Below are positions 11,007-22,800 of a stretch of 60,000 nucleotides of DNA, one piece after another. How positions within the stretch are numbered: position 1 is the stretch's first letter; each line of letters starts with the position of its first letter. Where the stretch lies: positions 348,501-408,500 of the forward strand of contig RPFO01000584.1 of NCBI GenBank assembly GCA_009746045.1, read 5' to 3'. The notes under the pieces are model-generated. The model was not told the origin of the DNA, did no database searches, and was given only the letters and a program-made list of their open reading frames with translations. Made by a program: the position numbers and the translations under genes. The DNA is from Mesostigma viride (taxonomy: Eukaryota > Streptophyta > Mesostigmatophyceae > Mesostigmatales > Mesostigmataceae).

Positions 11007-12031
11007 GACTAACAAGCAGAATTTACTAGCTGACCTCATTTATGCCGACGACATCGAGAAGCCGGAGTCTGCCCAACTTTGGCTGGACTGCCTGGCGCTC
11101 GAGGCTCGGGCGGTTGGTCTAGAAATCAGCCCCAAAACGGAGGCCCTGGCCCTCGGCATGGCAGGGCCCCCACCCACACTCCGCCTCTTAGACGATGCCG
11201 AGGTCAACTACCCTCCTTCAGGCCGCTTCAAGCTGCTCGGCAGTTGGCTTCCCGACTGCGAGGACGACATGACGACACGGATCGACATGGCGTGGGCGCA
11301 CCTCCATGACCACCGCCGCTGGTAAAGCAACCCCGCCCTACCCCGGATCGTCAAGCGTGACCTCTTCAAGGTCGTCATTCTGACGATCCTGACCTACGGC
11401 GCCGAGACGTGGGCACTGACGCAGGAGCTGGAGCAACGACTCGACGGCGCCGCCACCAAGATGCTGCGCCAGGCCCTTAACATCCCCTTTGGTTTGCACA
11501 TTACGGTAATGAGGATTTGTACGCTGATTTGCCCTATGTTTCCCACATTATTAGGCACAGGCGCCTGGGCCTAGCCGGGCACCTGGCCCGCACAGATCAG
11601 GTAGATACCTCAGATAGACTCGCTGGCACCAAGCCCGCCCAGCCTGGGCGATATGTCCTAACCTGGCGTGCCCCCGGCCGCGCGCGGCAGGGCCGCCACC
11701 CGTCGGGACATTTCGTGATAGACTCGGCATGGACATGTGCTACACTAGACGTGACGGGCTCACCCCCGGGCAGCCTCCCGGTTTGTCTGTAATATGGAGG
11801 CAGATGGTGCGCAAGGATAGATGGCAAGTAGTGATGAAGGAGACCACCCCCAAGCCTGTGGGGGCTCCGCGTGTGACCAAGTATGGCATTCATAGCGATT
11901 CGGGCCGCGGTGCCCACACCCCTGTAACTAGGACCTAGATAGCTTATACCATCCATTCCATCCCATGTTCCCCTCCCACTGAGGACTTATGCTCACGTGA
12001 CGCAGTCACGTGTCTATTAATTAATTAATTA
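11007..12031 (+). mobile_element. 5'-truncated LINE copy 1
   Basis: Non-LTR retrotransposon fragment carrying the end of the RT domain (LADLIYADD, the YADD catalytic box) and the region after it. Frame is broken after the HRRW segment at about 11325 and resumes with YADLPYVSHIIRHRRLGLAGHLARTDQVD. A 9-bp deletion follows the YADD box relative to LINE copy 2. The 3' end has a CACGTGAC-GCA-GTCACGTG hairpin (11994-12012), then a TTAA-type tail. It is flanked by an 11-bp target duplication ATGCACATATT (10996-11006 and 12032-12042). Confidence 0.85.
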
Positions 12032-12042
12032 ATGCACATATT

Positions 12043-14128
12043 TTACAAGGCTGGCCATGCTGGAGGGATGATGAAGACATATGAGGTGCGTGGCCACCCC
12101 TTCGTACTTTGTAAACATACTCAGCATGTATTTGGTGCATGTTGGATGGCATATGAAGTGGCACTGTGGGGTTACTAACTTACTGCGTGGTCCTTAGCGC
12201 CTTGTCAGGTGGTCATATAGGAAACCCATCAACTTGAGTAGAACTTGTCACAATGACCCCCCACATTGTCAGAGCATGCGTTGCTGTAACAACCAAATGT
12301 TACATCCAAAGTTTTCCTACTGTTGATCTTACTTTGAGTTCTTTGGGACAATTATTTAGAAAAGTTATGAGGCTTCGAAGTATGATTAGTATTGGGCCTG
12401 CTGAGACTTGTCGAATTATTGTTCTACCCTCATTGGTCGTGGCCTGATCCACGTGGGGTACTTTGAATGGCCTAGTTCAGCCAGTTATAGATTCTCTTTA
12501 CGACTTTTGTACCTCAGTGGTGGATTTTGTTCCCGGTCACGGAGATTCTGTAGTGCTGGCCTTGTGTTGTTTTGTGAATTTAGAGGACGTCCAGGATCTT
12601 ACCTTGAGTGCTTCCTCGCATTTTGATTGGTCCTTACGGATTAGGATTGAGCTGACTCTGCATGCACGATGACCTTTATCCTGGTTGTGGAGGTCGTGGA
12701 GGGAAGCTTACGTGGGAACCAAACCTATGGTGTCATTCAAGGAATTCCTTGTTTCATCAAGCAATCAGCCCTTGCTCGAAGTCAACTATTACTCTAACAG
12801 ATAGTCGACTTGGAAACAACTTGTCTGTTGTGTCTAACAAGGGTGGGGACTCAATCCCTCAACTGTTGGAGTTCCATCTTCATTGCTGCTCTGGACGTGG
12901 AGTTATCTGTCAAGACGCTACTAACCCAGGTATAAAGATCTTTTCACACTAATGCTTATACTGAAGCTGTTGCAAACACAACATTTTTAGTCGTTTCAGT
13001 TGCCGTCAGCGTGCAAGAGTTAACTATGTGTTCTTAGGTCAGTTTGCAGATGTCTTTGATGAAGAAGGAGGTGCTAGTGTGGCTGAATGGTTACTCTAAT
13101 TACCTTGTAGTGTCTACATGGGTGGCCGTCTTGGAATGGTTGTAACTTGGGCAGTTCTTGTCAGAACGTCGTCAAACCTTGAACATAGGAGGTACCATAT
13201 GTGCAGAGGATGGAAGTATGTGGTTTGGCCAGTTTTCACGTGGCTTACAGGTATAAAGGGGTGTTAGTGTGGTTAAATACTAGCTAAAACCTCCGTCAGC
13301 GTCATCAAAGGTGGCGATCTAGTAATATCCATCAAATAGGGCTGCGCTTGTCAGAATGACCTGAAAATTTGGGGCTGCATGTCCCCCTCTCTCTAGTATT
13401 TGAAAATACAAGAAATGGCATGATTCCATGTGTTTATGATTTGTTTTATTTTTTTTGTTTAAAAAAGGACCCTTTTTGCGGGAAAATCCATCAATGTGTC
13501 TAAACATCATTATTTTGTGCTCAAAATTAGGCAGACTTTCTCAAAAGTGGGGGAATTATATGGAAATATATGATTTGGTCCAAATATGTTTGCCCATTGT
13601 CCTAGGGAAAATATGCCAAAAGTAGCGTAACCGGCATCTGGTGGGGGCTAGTACACCCCCAAGTGGTTGGAATTTTTTTAAAAAATCATATTTATGGTTC
13701 CCAACCATCATTGGATTTTTAGCATGTTCTTAGGTATGGTTTCCAGAAAAGTGCCCTTTAGGGGTGTCCCCTCCCCTTACTACATGTTTATTCATTCCGA
13801 ACGCCCGGACTCTCGGCTAAACCGAGATTTGTGCATGCAGACTTTTATTGGGTAGCTCCGGGCATGATGGTGCCTGCAAATAGCGTAAGGCGTGACCGTG
13901 GCTATTGCTACGGTATGCTGTATTTTCCTGGAAATGGCCTCTGCCACCGGCTCAATAGTGCTTGCAGGCGTAAGTATATCGTGTTTCTACCTAGTGTCTG
14001 CCAGTTTTCCACTTATTTCTACCCACCTCTGCCCAGCCTCTCTAAGACCGCCATCCTACTCGACGTTGCTTGCATGTCAGCCATAGCAGGTTGCAGTTTT
14101 GCAGTATTTAGGTGCTGTATACGTCGTC
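12043..14128. other. no gene seen
   Basis: No recognised gene or RNA over about 2 kb. Short open stretches exist on both strands but none shows a known motif or codon bias. The sequence is moderately AT-rich around 13.3-13.7 kb. It may be unique spacer or old repeat. Confidence 0.4.
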
Positions 14129-15160
14129 AGCAGAATTTACTAGCTGACCTCATTTACTGATGCCGACGACATCACGCTCATCGAGAAGCCGGAGTCTGCC
14201 CAACTTTGGCTGGACTGCCTGGCGCTCGAGGCTCGGGCGGTTGGTCTAGAAATCAGCCCCAAAACGGAGGCCCTGGCCCTCGGCATGGCAGGGCCCCCAC
14301 CCACACTCCGCCTCTTAGACGATGCCGAGGTCAACTACCCTCCTTCAGGCCGCTTCAAGCTGCTCGGCAGTTGGCTTCCCGACTGCGAGGACGACATGAC
14401 GACACGGATCGACATGGCGTGGGCGCACCTCCATGACCACCGCCGCTGGTAAAGCAACCCCGCCCTACCCCGGATCGTCAAGCGTGACCTCTTCAAGGTC
14501 GTCATTCTGACGATCCTGACCTACGGCGCCGAGACGTGGGCACTGACGCAGGAGCTGGAGCAACGACTCGACGGCGCCGCCACCAAGATGCTGCGCCAGG
14601 CCCTTAACATCCCCTTTGGTTTGCACATTAGTAATGAGGATTTGTACGCTGATTTGCCCTATGTTTCCCACATTATTAGGCACAGGCGCCTGGGCCTAGC
14701 CGGGCACCTGGCCCGCACAGATCAGGTAGATACATCAGATAGACTCGCTGGCACCAAGCCCGCCCAGCCTGGGCGATATGTCCTCACCTGGCGTGCCCCC
14801 GGCCGCGCGCGGCAGGGCCGCCACCCGTGGACTTTTCGTGATAGACTCGGCATAGACATGTGCTACACTAGACGTGACGGGCTCACCCCCGGGCAGCCTC
14901 CTGGTTTGTCTGTAATATGGAGGCAGATGGTGCGCAAGGATAGATGGCAAGTAGTGATGAAGGAGACCACCCCCAAGCCTGTGGGGGCTCCGCGTGTGAC
15001 CAAGTATGGCATTCATAGCGATTCGGGCCGCGGTGCCCACACCCCTGTAACTAGGACCTAGATAGCTTATACCATCCATTCCATCCCATGTTCCCCTCCC
15101 ACTGAGGACTTATGCTCACGTGACGCAGTCACGTGTCTATTAATTAATTAATTAATTAAT
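14129..15160 (+). mobile_element. 5'-truncated LINE copy 2
   Basis: Almost identical to LINE copy 1 at 11007-12031 over about 1 kb, with a few substitutions and small indels. It keeps the ITLIEKPES segment that copy 1 has lost but carries a 4-bp insertion that disrupts the YADD box. Downstream the frame from 14588 to 15061 is open (LRQALNIPFGLHISNEDLYA onward to the conserved C terminus). The same terminal hairpin (15117-15135) and a TTAA-type tail end it. It starts at the same internal point as copy 1 (AGCAGAATTTACTAGC). A target duplication is not clear. Confidence 0.85.
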
Positions 15161-15482
15161 CTCTCTAATGAATCAGCATGTTGTAGGTCTGAGTAGCTCA
15201 AAACAAACTTTGATTTATGGGCTTTCAGGAAAATATATATACATGACCATGAAAAAAAATTCCTTAGGTGCTATACGCGTTCTAAAAAAAGCTTACAACG
15301 CGATATATTGCGTTCTAATTAAAAAAACACGGGTTAAACTAGCTTCCCTTTCGTCCATCAAAGCTGGTAACAATGGACAATCACACCCGCAGGCATCCAT
15401 TATACTTTATTCATCCCGACAGAAATTCAGGTCAGAACCCCCATGCCGATGATAAAAAGAAAAAAAGCCCGCGGCATTGTAG
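15161..15482. other. AT-rich spacer and leader of LINE ORF1
   Basis: No coding region. The last 80 bases before the ORF1-like start resemble the minus strand of 9935-10060, so this may be a conserved LINE 5' leader or internal promoter. That role is inference. Confidence 0.35.
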
Positions 15483-16019
15483 ATGGCCACCTCCGCCGTC
15501 GCAGCCCAGCTCCAACGGCAGACGCTTGACCTCCGCGAGGAGGCCGAGCTTGCCAAGCGCAGCCTCAACGTCATCATCAAGAACTTCACCATGGAGGAAG
15601 GTGAGACTTCCGAGAAGCTTTTGCGTGCGTTTGAGAGAGAAATCCTTGGTCGCATGGGCCTTAACGGTGAGATCGAGCTGGCCGCCCACCGCCTTCCCCG
15701 CGCGCGGGGTAAGGCAGGGCCGCCCCCGCTCCTTCTCACCTTTAAGACCCCGGCGGACAAGATTTCTTTTCTCAGACGCCGCAAGCGGCTCGAGAAGACT
15801 CTCTTCACCCTTGATGACGACTTGACCCTGGCGCAGCAACAACGGCGATGGGAGCTATGGCCGACCTACCTCCAGCTCCGGCAGACCAAGGCGGGGCAGC
15901 CGGTGTACTGGAAGGGGGCGGCCACCTACGTCGGCCACAAGCCCTGGCAGGCGACCCCCCCCCCCCCGCGGCCCCAGCGACTCCAGACGCCCCAGCTTAG
16001 TAGGGGAATACAGCAGTAG
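15483..16019 (+). CDS. LINE ORF1-like RNA-binding protein
   Basis: Open frame of 178 codons from ATG 15483. Residues 1-30 form a likely coiled coil (LQRQTLDLREEAELAKRS). Residues about 30-105 resemble the RRM and C-terminal fold of L1-type ORF1p: SLNVIIKNF, then AHRLPRARGKAGPPPLLLTF, then KISFLRRRKRLEK. ORF1p coats LINE RNA and acts as a chaperone. The C terminus (after about 150) is proline-rich. An RT-bearing LINE follows at 16895-18467, but LINE tail fragments separate them, so whether both belonged to one element is unclear. No endonuclease domain is visible. Family assignment from pattern only. Confidence 0.6.
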   Translation: MATSAVAAQLQRQTLDLREEAELAKRSLNVIIKNFTMEEGETSEKLLRAFEREILGRMGLNGEIELAAHRLPRARGKAGPPPLLLTFKTPADKISFLRRRKRLEKTLFTLDDDLTLAQQQRRWELWPTYLQLRQTKAGQPVYWKGAATYVGHKPWQATPPPPRPQRLQTPQLSRGIQQ

Positions 16020-16357
16020 TAGTGCAGAATAGATAGACCGTGGCCATGTACATGTACGCCTCCTAGAGGCACTATCCCAGCTAAGCCCCGCGCTTTATTT
16101 AATCATGTACATGTGTGCCTATGATGTGCCACACTCCAGACGATGCCTAGCCTTATTTAGTAATGTTGTGCCCATGCAGGGAGTAACTCTCTGCTGAGAT
16201 GCCATGCCCTAGCTTTTTGTATAGCCATGCTGATCTTCCCCCCCATGACAGGCTCCCCCTTCGCTGGGCATAGCTTCAAGATCATGGGGATGCAAGTGCC
16301 CTGGTGCACCTAGAGCAAGGGTCCTTTACATTCCCACCCTTGCAGGAAGTAGCTTAG

Positions 16358-16885
16358 AATGTATTAATTAATTAATTAATTAAAATCATAGCTCCGTGGG
16401 GAGCATATGTAACACATAGCCCTGAGAAAGGGGCATCTATGGGTTTGTAATACAATCAGGGCGACAACCTGCAGGTGTAGGATGTACAACTATCACCTGC
16501 TCTGGGTGCACTAGGTGCACCTGCACCTCCATGATGGTTCATGCCTCCTAAACAAGCACAGGCACCCAGGGGGGGCTTGAGGAGAGGGCCTAGAAGGCCT
16601 GCATGACATATGGGGTGGAAGGTATGTGGCTAGGCTATAGCTAGGGTACACATGGCCTCTCAGCAGGGAGTAACTCCCTGCATGGGCAAAGCATGACTCG
16701 ACATTGCTACGGCTATTGCAAGGGCGGGTGTGGGCCCATCACAGAATTAGAATGTATGATAGGCCATATGCCCCTTCTCTGGGCTATGTGCTACATATAC
16801 TCCCAACGGAGTTATGTTCCTAATTAATTAATTAATTAATTAATTAATTAATTAATTAATTAATTAATTAATTAATTAATTAATT
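16358..16885. repeat. two LINE 3' ends facing each other
   Basis: A TTAA-type tail at 16358-16382 is followed by about 75 bp (16385-16460) that is the reverse complement, with substitutions, of 16745-16822, which is itself followed by a long TAAT tail (16823-16885). Both match the 3' end of the LINE at 18410-18467 (TGCTACAT, then CCCAACGGAGGCATGTTAT). So a minus-strand and a plus-strand LINE terminus face apart here, with a related inverted block at about 16160-16210 and 16645-16695. Confidence 0.65.
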
Positions 16886-16945
16886 GTAGATCGCCCCATG
16901 TCGGTAGACATGGCCCCATGCCGGTATTTAGTCTGTTGCATTCCG

Positions 16946-17005
16946 GGTTACCGGGCGGTAACCGGGCCGGTAACCTTAAACGTACATGGTTACTGGCCAG
17001 TAACC
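16946..17005. repeat. GGTTACC palindromes
   Basis: GGTTACC-GGGC-GGTAACC at 16946-16963 is a perfect hairpin. GGTTACTGGCCAGTAACC at 16988-17005 is a perfect 18-bp palindrome. Two further GGTAACC copies lie between and after. No function is known to me. Confidence 0.8.
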
Positions 17006-17039
17006 GCCCCGGTAACCTCAACCTCGTCGTAACACTGTC

Positions 17040-18330
17040 ATGGCTGTGTTTGTCGCGCGCCGGTTGATGGAGGAGGTGCGTCGCCTTCCCCCTGACAGTT
17101 TGCCGCTGGTCTTCATTTTTGTTGACTATATCAAGGCCTTTGACACGGTCCTCTGGGAGGCTGTTTGGGCCATCCTAGCTCTGGATCGAGTGCCACCTGC
17201 GTTTATTGCTGCCATTCGCCGACTGTACGAGGGCTCACAGGCAGTAGTGCGGACTGCGGAAGGCACCACCCCACCATTCCCCCTTCACCACGGGGTGTGG
17301 CAAGGTTGTGTCCTGTCCCCATACCTGTTCATTATTGTCGTGGATCACGTCATGCGCCGGGCACGTGCGCGCTTTACTGCTCTCAAGGGGTTCGAGCCAG
17401 GCTTGGACATCCTTAACGAGAAAGAGCATGGCAGGGTTCGACCTGGTTACCGCTTGGCCGACCTGATTTATGCGGATGACACCACCCTCATCGCGCGCCC
17501 CGAGCACATTCAGACCTGGCTGGACTGTCTGGGCCTGGAGGCGAGGGCGGTGGGGTTGGAGATTAGTGTCAAAACTGAGGCGATGGTGATTGGGGCCTCC
17601 AGTACACCACCGCTGCCGCGCCTGCTCGACGGGACAGAGGTCCCGTTCCGCGACCGCTTCAAACTGTTGGGGAGTTGGCAAACTGACTGCAGACGATGTG
17701 GACACCCGCATCGGCCTGGCCTGGGCTAGGCTTCGTTCGCTCAACACCTACTGGCGCTCGAAGGGCCTGGGCGACCACCGCAAGCGCATGCTCTTCAAGG
17801 TCCTCGTCCTCACGGTGCTCACGTATGGCGCCGAGGCGTGGACACTCACACCCACACTGGCAGCTAGGCTAGACGGCACAGTTTACAGGATGCTCCGACA
17901 GGTCTTGAACGTAGGGTTTACCAAGCGCCCGTCATCAGAGTCTTTGTATCAGGGCATGCCTCGTATTTCAGACGAGATTAGACAGCGTAGGATAGCATTT
18001 GTAGGACACCTTGCTCGCACTAGCCAGGTCGACACCGCCCTTGGTCTGGCAGGCCCCCAGCGGCTTGGCCAGCCAGGGCGGCACATTCTGACCTGGCCTG
18101 GCCCCAAGGACATTCCCAAAAGGGTAGGGAAACATGTCACGAACTACGTACAGGTGTTGCTGGATGACCTACTGGTCCCAGCCCAGTTCGAACACCGCAT
18201 CCACTCTCTCTCCCTTCTTTGGACTGCCATGCAGAACAAGACGCGGTGGCAGAAGATTGTCAAGGCTCACACGCCCGACCCTGTGGGCAAGCCCCCTCCC
18301 CCCAAGCGGAGGAGGCATTTTGACGAGTAG
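17040..18330 (+). pseudogene. LINE copy 3 reverse transcriptase (ORF2 C-terminal part)
   Basis: Reverse transcriptase for target-primed reverse transcription. Motif A is FIFVDYIKAFDTV, motif B is GVWQGCVLSPYLFIIVVD, motif C is LADLIYADDTTLI. The frame ends at 17729 after SWQTDC; a one-base shift resumes it at about 17690 (DDVDTRIGLAWARLRSLNTYW) and it runs open to 18330. The downstream part, with LTYGAEAWTLT and IRQRRIAFVGHLARTSQVDTA, is the conserved post-RT region of such LINEs. The N-terminal endonuclease is missing. It is a diverged relative of copies 1 and 2 (both share the HLARTDQVD/HLARTSQVD segment). Confidence 0.85.
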
Positions 18331-18480
18331 GGCAGTTAGGATTTTTCTAGAGTAGGTAGCTTAGCGTTAGGATAGTTAGATTACGCGGCTCTCTCCTTTC
18401 CACCACCCATCAAGGAATATGTGCTACATGACCCCCCAACGGAGGCATGTTATAATTTAATTTTTTAAATTGTAGATCGC

Positions 18481-19893
18481 AACCATCCCACCATAAAACA
18501 GAATCAGCACCTAATTTTCTCCAACAATCGAGCAATTTTTCTGCCTTCCACGTGCCACATTTGTCACGTGTCGTCTAAAAGCAGTCGCCATGGCCACATC
18601 TGCAAGGGGTGCGCGCACCGTGCACCCACTTTTCACGGTACGGAGGGTACCGCGAAATACTTTTTTCGCAAAAAAAATTCGCCCTGCTGAGCCCTCTTAA
18701 TTAGAAAACAGGAGAACCAAGTACTGCGAATCCCTAGGACAAACATCACGTGCTTTGCTGGGATTTTTTGCTTGCTGCCGGACGTCAATGCGAACGCACG
18801 AATAAATACCACATCTACATCTAAAGAATAAACATTACATCGTGCCTAGCTTGGGCACTACAGTGCACAAGAGCAAGCCATAACATGAAGACGCTAGTGC
18901 TCAGCACCCAAAGAGTCAAATGTGAAAGCATCTGGCACGCTGCCGCAAAGGAAGCAGTAAGGTAAAAACTGCAGAAGTCCCCCAAACATAAGTTTTCTGC
19001 CACAGGCATGCCATTACAGCTCCGGCATCATTGCAGGCGCAGCAGACTGTAGCCCCCCACTGCACCATGCCTATGCCCACAGCCTGGCTCCTCCGAGGAA
19101 GCAGCCGTCCTGGATTGAAGCATCGGGGATTCGGCATTTCCGTAGTATACAAGCAGGCAGCGTGTGAGGCGCGCTGGCAGCAGAAACCCGCGCTGCACCT
19201 CAACCTCAGGAACCCATCACAGAGCACCAATGCCCATGGTCAGTACTCAGTAGCGCGGGTGCAGATTGATAGTGCCATCATCACTGGACGAGCGAGTGGC
19301 TGGCCCTGTTGAACTTTTGTGCACGATGCGCAAAATGCCAAGTCCACCACTAGCCTCCTCGACTTAGCTTGTGGCCATGCAAAACCACCCACCATTGTGC
19401 TCAGTCATAATATCTCATTTACGCCTTGCATAACTTATTTTGGGTTCAAGAATAAGCTACGCAAGGCGAAGGGCATCCGTCCTCATCAACACCCTAGGCG
19501 CAAGCGGGCCAACACCAGATGAAGCCGCTCATAGCACCCACGCGGTACCCCACATGGATGATGCAGAGCCCTGCATCACGTGGCCGTTCTCCACCCCTCA
19601 AAATAACTCAGGAGAAGGTGCCACTGAGGACAGCCTGCCGAAGTGAAACGTGGGATGCCGTCCATGTACGTGCCTCGAAAAGCGCTCTGTTGGCCCCACG
19701 CCCAGATCCTGTGGCTTCACGGCCCGACCCCACCTCTGGTCCAAATAATTTCAGACCCCGCCAAGACAGGGAATGGCCCTCGCGAAGCCTACCAGCTATT
19801 GTCGGGCTCAACCACATCAGGGAACGGGCCACGTCAGGGAATGGGGCCAGGTGGGGGTTTACTTCACCTCCAAGCAGGTTTGCCCGCCCACTC
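18481..19893. other. no gene seen downstream of the Cdc25-like gene
   Basis: I see no supported coding region. This is the sequence 3' of the minus-strand Cdc25-like gene and probably includes its 3' untranslated region. Short frames on both strands show no known motif. Confidence 0.4.
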
Positions 19894-22800
19894 TCATGGG
19901 TCAATAGGGTCCCTGTTCTCCTTTTCCTCCCTCTCCTCGGCAACCTTCCTGCCCTTGCCTGCGCCCGGCTTGAGCCTCGAGCGGCCGCTTCCTCCGCTAC
20001 GCCTGAGCGCAGCCTGGCCCCCCTCGCGCTTGGCGTTCCAGATGCGGTTCTGCTCCTTGGTGTGGCGCTCCATCTCCTCGGCAAACGCGGGCGCCTCCAT
20101 CGCCACGTACTCGCGCGGGTCGCACAGATGCTGGCGCACGCGCGTAAGCAAGGAGAAGAGCCAAGCAATTAAAGGGAGCCGAGCATAGTCAGGATTGGAG
20201 CAGACGAGGGGCCAGTCGCATGTGGGTGCAGGGAGCTCAGGCCAGCAGACACACACAAGTGGTGCCAGAGCGTTTGGAGGGGGTGGGTGGGTGGGGGGGG
20301 GCGGGGCAGAGGGAATGCACACAATCGGTGCCAGGGGGCAGGTAAAGAGCAGCAGAGGGGAGACACAATCTTTGAGAAAAGCAATGATATTCTTACGAGA
20401 TAGTGGTCCAAAGCATAGCGCTGCATTCCCCACTGGGATTCTAAGCGAGAGTTACTCCCTACCCAGGTTGGTACTATCATTCCATAGAATCATCGTGGAA
20501 TTGTTGGCCACATTATGAAGCAAATAGGCAAATAGGAAGGAATGGGCGACGCCTGGTATGCACGAATCGTTGTCTTCTCGCGAGAATGTGGCCAGCACGG
20601 ATCATCCATGCCAATTTTCGATGGATTATCTTCCCCTACCCACCACCAGCAAAAACCCTCAGGGGGGGAACACCGATCGCTGTGGCATACTCACCGAGTG
20701 TGTCTTGAAGAACTCCTTGTAGCCGCCCAAGAGGACATACATGTTCGGGTAGCTCAGCTCCGGGTAGTTGGCCAGGTGCCGCCGGCGGTCCAGGCTGCGT
20801 ACGTGCTTGAAGCTGGCGCAAAGGGAAGCCAGGGAGAGGCACAAACAGGCAGCGGAGCAGGGTGCAGGGTGTCAGCACGCTGTTGTGAGGTTGAGGATAG
20901 GGGCAGAGCATGCACAACTGGGGCACAGATAATAGTAGCGGGTACACATTTCCATCTCAATTCATATCCATCATCATGAACGACTCGAAAACGCGGATAA
21001 GATAACGGCAGGCTCAAGCTACCATGGTCCGGATTCTCCAGATTTCTGGACTGCGCTTTTTTTTCTCACTCGTACATGAGTGCCCTGGATTCTGTTAACA
21101 CAAGGCCGCAAGGATCACGGCTCGCATGTTAAGGAAAGCGAAGAATCGTGAAAAGAAGTGCACCAGCAGTACTGGCCATTTAATTTGCCCTGCAACGAAC
21201 GGAGGCCCAGGCATCGCAACAGCAACCCCGTGGAATGACGAAGCAAGGAAGGGCGAGCTGGCACCTCACTCATACCCAAAGGATATGGGAACCCATGGGC
21301 GAGCACAAAATATGTCTTATTTTCTCATGCTCATGAAGAATCGATGGTAAGAGACATAATATGGGGGAATAGGTCATCCTATTGATCGCTTCATCCTACT
21401 GACAGCTATGACGAGCTGTACACCAGATATGGCTACACTCATCTCCTGACGTCCTTTCTTGACGGAGGCGCGGTGCCACACGTACAGGCGGGGTGCGCGG
21501 CACTGGGAAAACTCGCAGTGGAAGACGATGACCGTGTTGGCGTCCGGGTTGGGGCCAACCTCTTCCTCAAAGAAATCCTCCACTGCCTTGGGCTCGTACA
21601 GGTTGATCGCGCCCTGTGCGCCAGACAAATACGATCGAGCCGATGATAGCCACGCAGATGTTTGCATGGTTGTGCGCGCACACAGAGTCAACAAGCTGCG
21701 TACAGGTTCCGCAAACCACAAGCTGTGGTTTGGAACCTTTGAAACTATGGTATGGGGCATATGAACAGGAATACTCTTCGCCGCTTGGGTTTGCAGAGGA
21801 GAAAACGCATCCACGAGGGAGCACAGAAGGAGGGGACCATGGTACCGCTGCCAGAAAAGGACCAGGATGCATGCCGAGTGGGTTATTATATCCGGCAACG
21901 CTGCAGGAGTCACCTGTCCTGCCGGTTAACAACAGCTTCACAAGGCCAACCACCGTAGCAGACTGGTGGTGCCACTCTAATGCTGCCATTTTAGTGTGGC
22001 TCTAGAGTCGTTCCCCACTGCCACATGTGCGCACCTTGATGTGGCCGCCGTTGTACTCAAACGGGTAGCGGCAGTCTATAATGTGGAAGTTGCTCGCGTT
22101 GCGCTGGCCCAGCAGAAGCATTTCCACCTGGCGGTCAGAGAAGCACAAGTGGGCAGAGAACAGACAAGACGATATTGCCACGGGCAGTCCAACCAGGGCC
22201 GGGGAAACAAAACAATCAACAACCGAAAGCAGATGAGTAATAATAATTAACAGTTGATAAGGTGAATTGCCTGCAAGAAGATATGACAAAAACAAAATAT
22301 GATGAAAGCAGCTATTGAAGGAAAGCGGGTAGCAGGAAAGGCCGGGGGAGAGTGGGAGTCGGGCCGATCTGCAATTACAAGGGAGGAGGGTCGGAGCGGG
22401 GGGTGTTGGGGCAGGGGGCGGGGGCTATATTGAGCATGGCATGGCACATGGCTGCATCACAAGTCACCGGAGCAAAACAATAATGGGTAGAGGTTGACAG
22501 CATGTACAGTCATTCCCGCGTTAAGTTACGACGCCGAAGTGTGGGCGGTGACCGTAACTTAAGCCTGGGTGCCATCGTAACTTAACGCGGCATGGAGCCA
22601 AACTGTAGGCGTCAGGCTACTTTTGGCTGTGGAGGAGGTCGTTTTTGGCCAAGTCCGGACGTCCGGACTCCGGAATTGGGGACCCGCTATGCTGATAGCT
22701 AAGTGAGACGACTCTATCTAACTATGATTGTTACGTTACAGTTTGTATAGGTAGCTGAATAGGCCATGCCAAATGCTCCACATATTAATTAGTGGTAATT

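Larger units (their letters stand above)
16895..18467 (+). mobile_element. LINE copy 3 with 13-bp target duplication
   Basis: A 5'-truncated LINE with RT region, 3' untranslated region and short T/A tail. It is bounded by a perfect 13-bp direct repeat AATTGTAGATCGC at 16882-16894 and 18468-18480. It inserted just downstream of the long TAAT tail of an earlier LINE. The first 145 bp contain GGTTACC palindromes and no coding sequence. Confidence 0.8.

Noticed and set aside
19519-20188. Plus-strand frames across the last Cdc25 exon
   Set aside because: The minus strand encodes the Cdc25 C-terminal part in phase with the previous exons; the plus-strand frames are GC-rich shadows.
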